Shown here piece after piece: positions 34,357 through 36,279 of a stretch of 36,279 bases of DNA. The notes beneath the pieces were generated by a model, which ran no database searches, had not been told where the DNA came from, and saw only the letters and a list, made by a program, of their open reading frames with translations. Numbering within the stretch: position 1 is the stretch's first letter; every line of letters starts with the position of its first letter. This DNA comes from Candidatus Hydrogenedentota bacterium (lineage in GTDB: Bacteria > Hydrogenedentota > Hydrogenedentia > Hydrogenedentales > CAITNO01): the NCBI GenBank assembly GCA_022706235.1, contig JAKJCY010000026.1:1-36279 (forward strand), written 5' to 3'. A program made the translations under genes and the position numbers.

Positions 34357-36279
34357 ATGTTGTCGAGGAAAAAATCTGTCCAGGATTTCTTGGCAAGGCG
34401 GAGACTGTTGGTGTTCATGAATACGTCAAGAATGAAATACGGCTGCGTATTTCTCTGTTTACTTCTGGAACTGCTTGCATCTACCGCGTCGGCGGATACC
34501 AGCATTCGAGAGTCCATGGAATCCGGGGTCTGTGTGGCGCTGCAGAACGGAAACCGATTGTTCCTTGAATGTTCCCCTCCGCCGGATATTGACGTACAGA
34601 CCTTCTGGACACGCTATCTGGCCGATGGCAGTCTGTGGCGCCGTTACGCCACCTTGCGTGCGGCCGCCCTTAATTTTGAATGCCTGTCCCCTGAAGCCAG
34701 ACGTCATGCTTTGCTGACGATTTTCCCGCTGGACTACATCGATGAAAACGGCTGGTGGCATACGGTTCGGGTTTCCTGTCCCGGAAGCGGTGAAACGATT
34801 GCAGCCCTCGCCGGATGGTTAACGGGGTCCGGGGACGCCTGCGCCCGGATTCTTGCATGCGAGCAAAACCGTGCCATACGGGAACCTTTACAGCGCGGGG
34901 ACCAGATTTTGGTGCCCCAGCCGTTGTTGCTTCCTGTGATGCGCGCCTTCAAGGAGAAACGTCCATTACCCGCCGTATCCGTCCCGCCTCCAAAAACATC
35001 GCCTAAGACCGCACCGCAAGTCAAGGGAACCGCTCCGGATCCCGCGGTTGTTTCACAGGAGGAAACGGTCAGCAAGCAGCTCTTAACGCCGCTGGAGGAG
35101 GATGCAGGGCAAACCCCCGGCATTGCTTTCCCCTTTGTAAACGGGAATACGGAAGGACTCCTCAAATATCATGACGATCATGCCATCTATAAACTGCAGG
35201 CGGGTGAAAGCCTGTATTCCGCAGTCGTGGTACGGTTTACCGACTATTGGGATAACCAATCCATTCTTGCCGCCTGCGGCATCATCGCCCAGCGCAGCGG
35301 CATTCAGAATGTACACTGTATTCCAGCCGGGCAGAAAATAGTAATACCCATGGAAATGCTGTCGGCGCGTTTCCAGCCCCAGGGTTCGGAACAACGCATC
35401 GCTTATGAGGCTGTTCGAGAAGAGGAACAACGCCTGAAGAAAGAGCGTGTCCATACCAAAGACCTCGCCGGCATCGTAGTCGTGCTGGATTCCGGCCATG
35501 GCGGGCGCGACCATGGGGCGGCCAAAGACAAACTTGGTCTATATGAAGACGAAATCAACTACGATATCGTCTGCCGCATCAAGGCGCTGCTCGAAAAACA
35601 GACGAATGCTCAAGTTTATGTCACCACCTATGACCCGAAACAGAACTATGCCTTCTCGGAGGAAACAAGTTTCAGCCATGATACCCGCGAACTCCTGAAA
35701 ACCACCCCATCCTATAATCTGTGGGATCAAGACAATTCCATTATTTTGCGCTGGAATCTGGCCAATTACCTCTATCATCGGGAACGTAAGAAAGGCACGG
35801 ACCCGAGAAAAGTCGTTTTTGCCAGCATCCACTGCGATTATCTATTCAATGACACCCTGCGCGGCGCCATGGTCTATGTACCCGGCGCCGCCCACCGCAG
35901 CGATAAAGATGTTTCCGCGTCCGCCACATTCAGCAAATACAAGGAAGTATCCCGGGATACCGCCTCAAAGAGCACCAAGGCTGAACGGAAACGTGATGAG
36001 GCGTTATCGCGCCTGTTTGCGGCCGCGCTGATCCAATCCATGCGAACAAACCAGCCCCCCCTGAAAGTGCATGACGCCGGGGACCCGATTCGCGGTGTTA
36101 TACGGCGCAGCGAGACTGAAGTGTTTCTGCCGGGGGTGCTTCGCTACAACAATATACCCACGAAGGTACTGGTTGAAGTCGCCAATATGAACAACGAGCA
36201 AGACCAGCAGCGCCTTTCAAATCCCCTTTGGCGCCAGTGGTTCGCCAAGGCCTTTGTCAATGCCTTGCGCGCCACGTAC
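34357..36279 (+). CDS. N-acetylmuramoyl-L-alanine amidase (Amidase_3) with two LysM-like domains, 3' end outside window
   Basis: 641 residues are visible and the frame runs off the right edge. A signal peptide is clear: MKYGCVFLCLLLELLASTASA followed by DT, with an ASA cleavage site. ATG 34357 follows AAAGGG closely; ATG 34417 or 34432 may be the real start. A LysM-like segment lies near residues 130-185 (GETIAALAGWL through GDQILVPQP) and a second near 275-330 (LQAGESLYSAV through AGQKIVIP), joined by a proline-rich linker. The catalytic domain has zinc ligands H381 (LDSGHGGRDHGA), E397 (GLYEDE) and H492 (SIHCDY), and the catalytic glutamate E607 (VLVEVANM). It would be exported, bind peptidoglycan and cut the stem peptide from muramic acid, for cell separation or wall turnover. 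Confidence 0.93.
   Translation, partial: MLSRKKSVQDFLARRRLLVFMNTSRMKYGCVFLCLLLELLASTASADTSIRESMESGVCVALQNGNRLFLECSPPPDIDVQTFWTRYLADGSLWRRYATLRAAALNFECLSPEARRHALLTIFPLDYIDENGWWHTVRVSCPGSGETIAALAGWLTGSGDACARILACEQNRAIREPLQRGDQILVPQPLLLPVMRAFKEKRPLPAVSVPPPKTSPKTAPQVKGTAPDPAVVSQEETVSKQLLTPLEEDAGQTPGIAFPFVNGNTEGLLKYHDDHAIYKLQAGESLYSAVVVRFTDYWDNQSILAACGIIAQRSGIQNVHCIPAGQKIVIPMEMLSARFQPQGSEQRIAYEAVREEEQRLKKERVHTKDLAGIVVVLDSGHGGRDHGAAKDKLGLYEDEINYDIVCRIKALLEKQTNAQVYVTTYDPKQNYAFSEETSFSHDTRELLKTTPSYNLWDQDNSIILRWNLANYLYHRERKKGTDPRKVVFASIHCDYLFNDTLRGAMVYVPGAAHRSDKDVSASATFSKYKEVSRDTASKSTKAERKRDEALSRLFAAALIQSMRTNQPPLKVHDAGDPIRGVIRRSETEVFLPGVLRYNNIPTKVLVEVANMNNEQDQQRLSNPLWRQWFAKAFVNALRATY

Noticed and set aside
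1..36279. CRISPR array, tRNA, rRNA, retron or toxin-antitoxin system
   Set aside because: No regular spacer repeats, cloverleaf or rRNA sequence, reverse transcriptase motif or paired small toxin genes were seen.

Overview
The window looks like a bacterial chromosome segment of roughly balanced GC. The best taxonomic hint is a broken pseudopilin tail at about 5953-6391 with an H-X9-DG (DUF1559-type) ending, a family abundant in Planctomycetes, Lentisphaerae and Hydrogenedentes-like bacteria. ISAs1 and ISL3 elements and many radical SAM and GT-C membrane proteins fit such a genome. The phylum is an inference, not proven. I saw no rRNA, tRNA or CRISPR array.

Layout. 1-3038: a minus-strand acyl-CoA ligase and sodium/solute symporter pair behind a consensus sigma-70 promoter; an 18-bp perfect palindrome sits on the predicted start site. 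3264-4607: a radical SAM protein resembling the tetraether/membrane-spanning lipid synthase (Tes, MJ0619) family. 4669-6391: a GT39-like membrane protein cut off in mid-gene and joined to the tail of a pseudopilin gene. 6490-9538: a rare-sugar set (NeuD/PglD-like acyltransferase, polyprenyl-phosphate GT2, N-acetyl sugar amidotransferase). 9563-12985: a radical SAM/SPASM protein and an AT-rich GT39-like protein. 13200-16757: an insertion-sequence cluster: a frameshifted IS200/IS605 tnpA, a complete ISL3 element and a complete ISAs1 element with an exact 10-bp target duplication. 17002-20589: an intact GT39-TPR protein, paralogue of the truncated one. 20602-33866: four cobalamin-binding-type radical SAM proteins, a second SPASM protein, and two large paralogous membrane proteins. 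34357-end: an N-acetylmuramoyl-L-alanine amidase with a signal peptide and two LysM-like domains, cut by the window edge.

How the genes may work together. The GT2 enzyme would load a sugar onto polyprenyl phosphate, and GT-C membrane enzymes would use such donors on the outer face of the membrane. The acyltransferase and amidotransferase would decorate an amino sugar. Seven radical SAM proteins in about 31 kb, interleaved with five GT-C-like or large multi-pass membrane proteins (one truncated), suggest an island that makes or alters an unusual surface glycolipid or membrane lipid. The paralogue pairs show that it grew by duplicating modules. The Tes-like protein raises the possibility of membrane-spanning lipids. 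The product is unknown and this link is inference.
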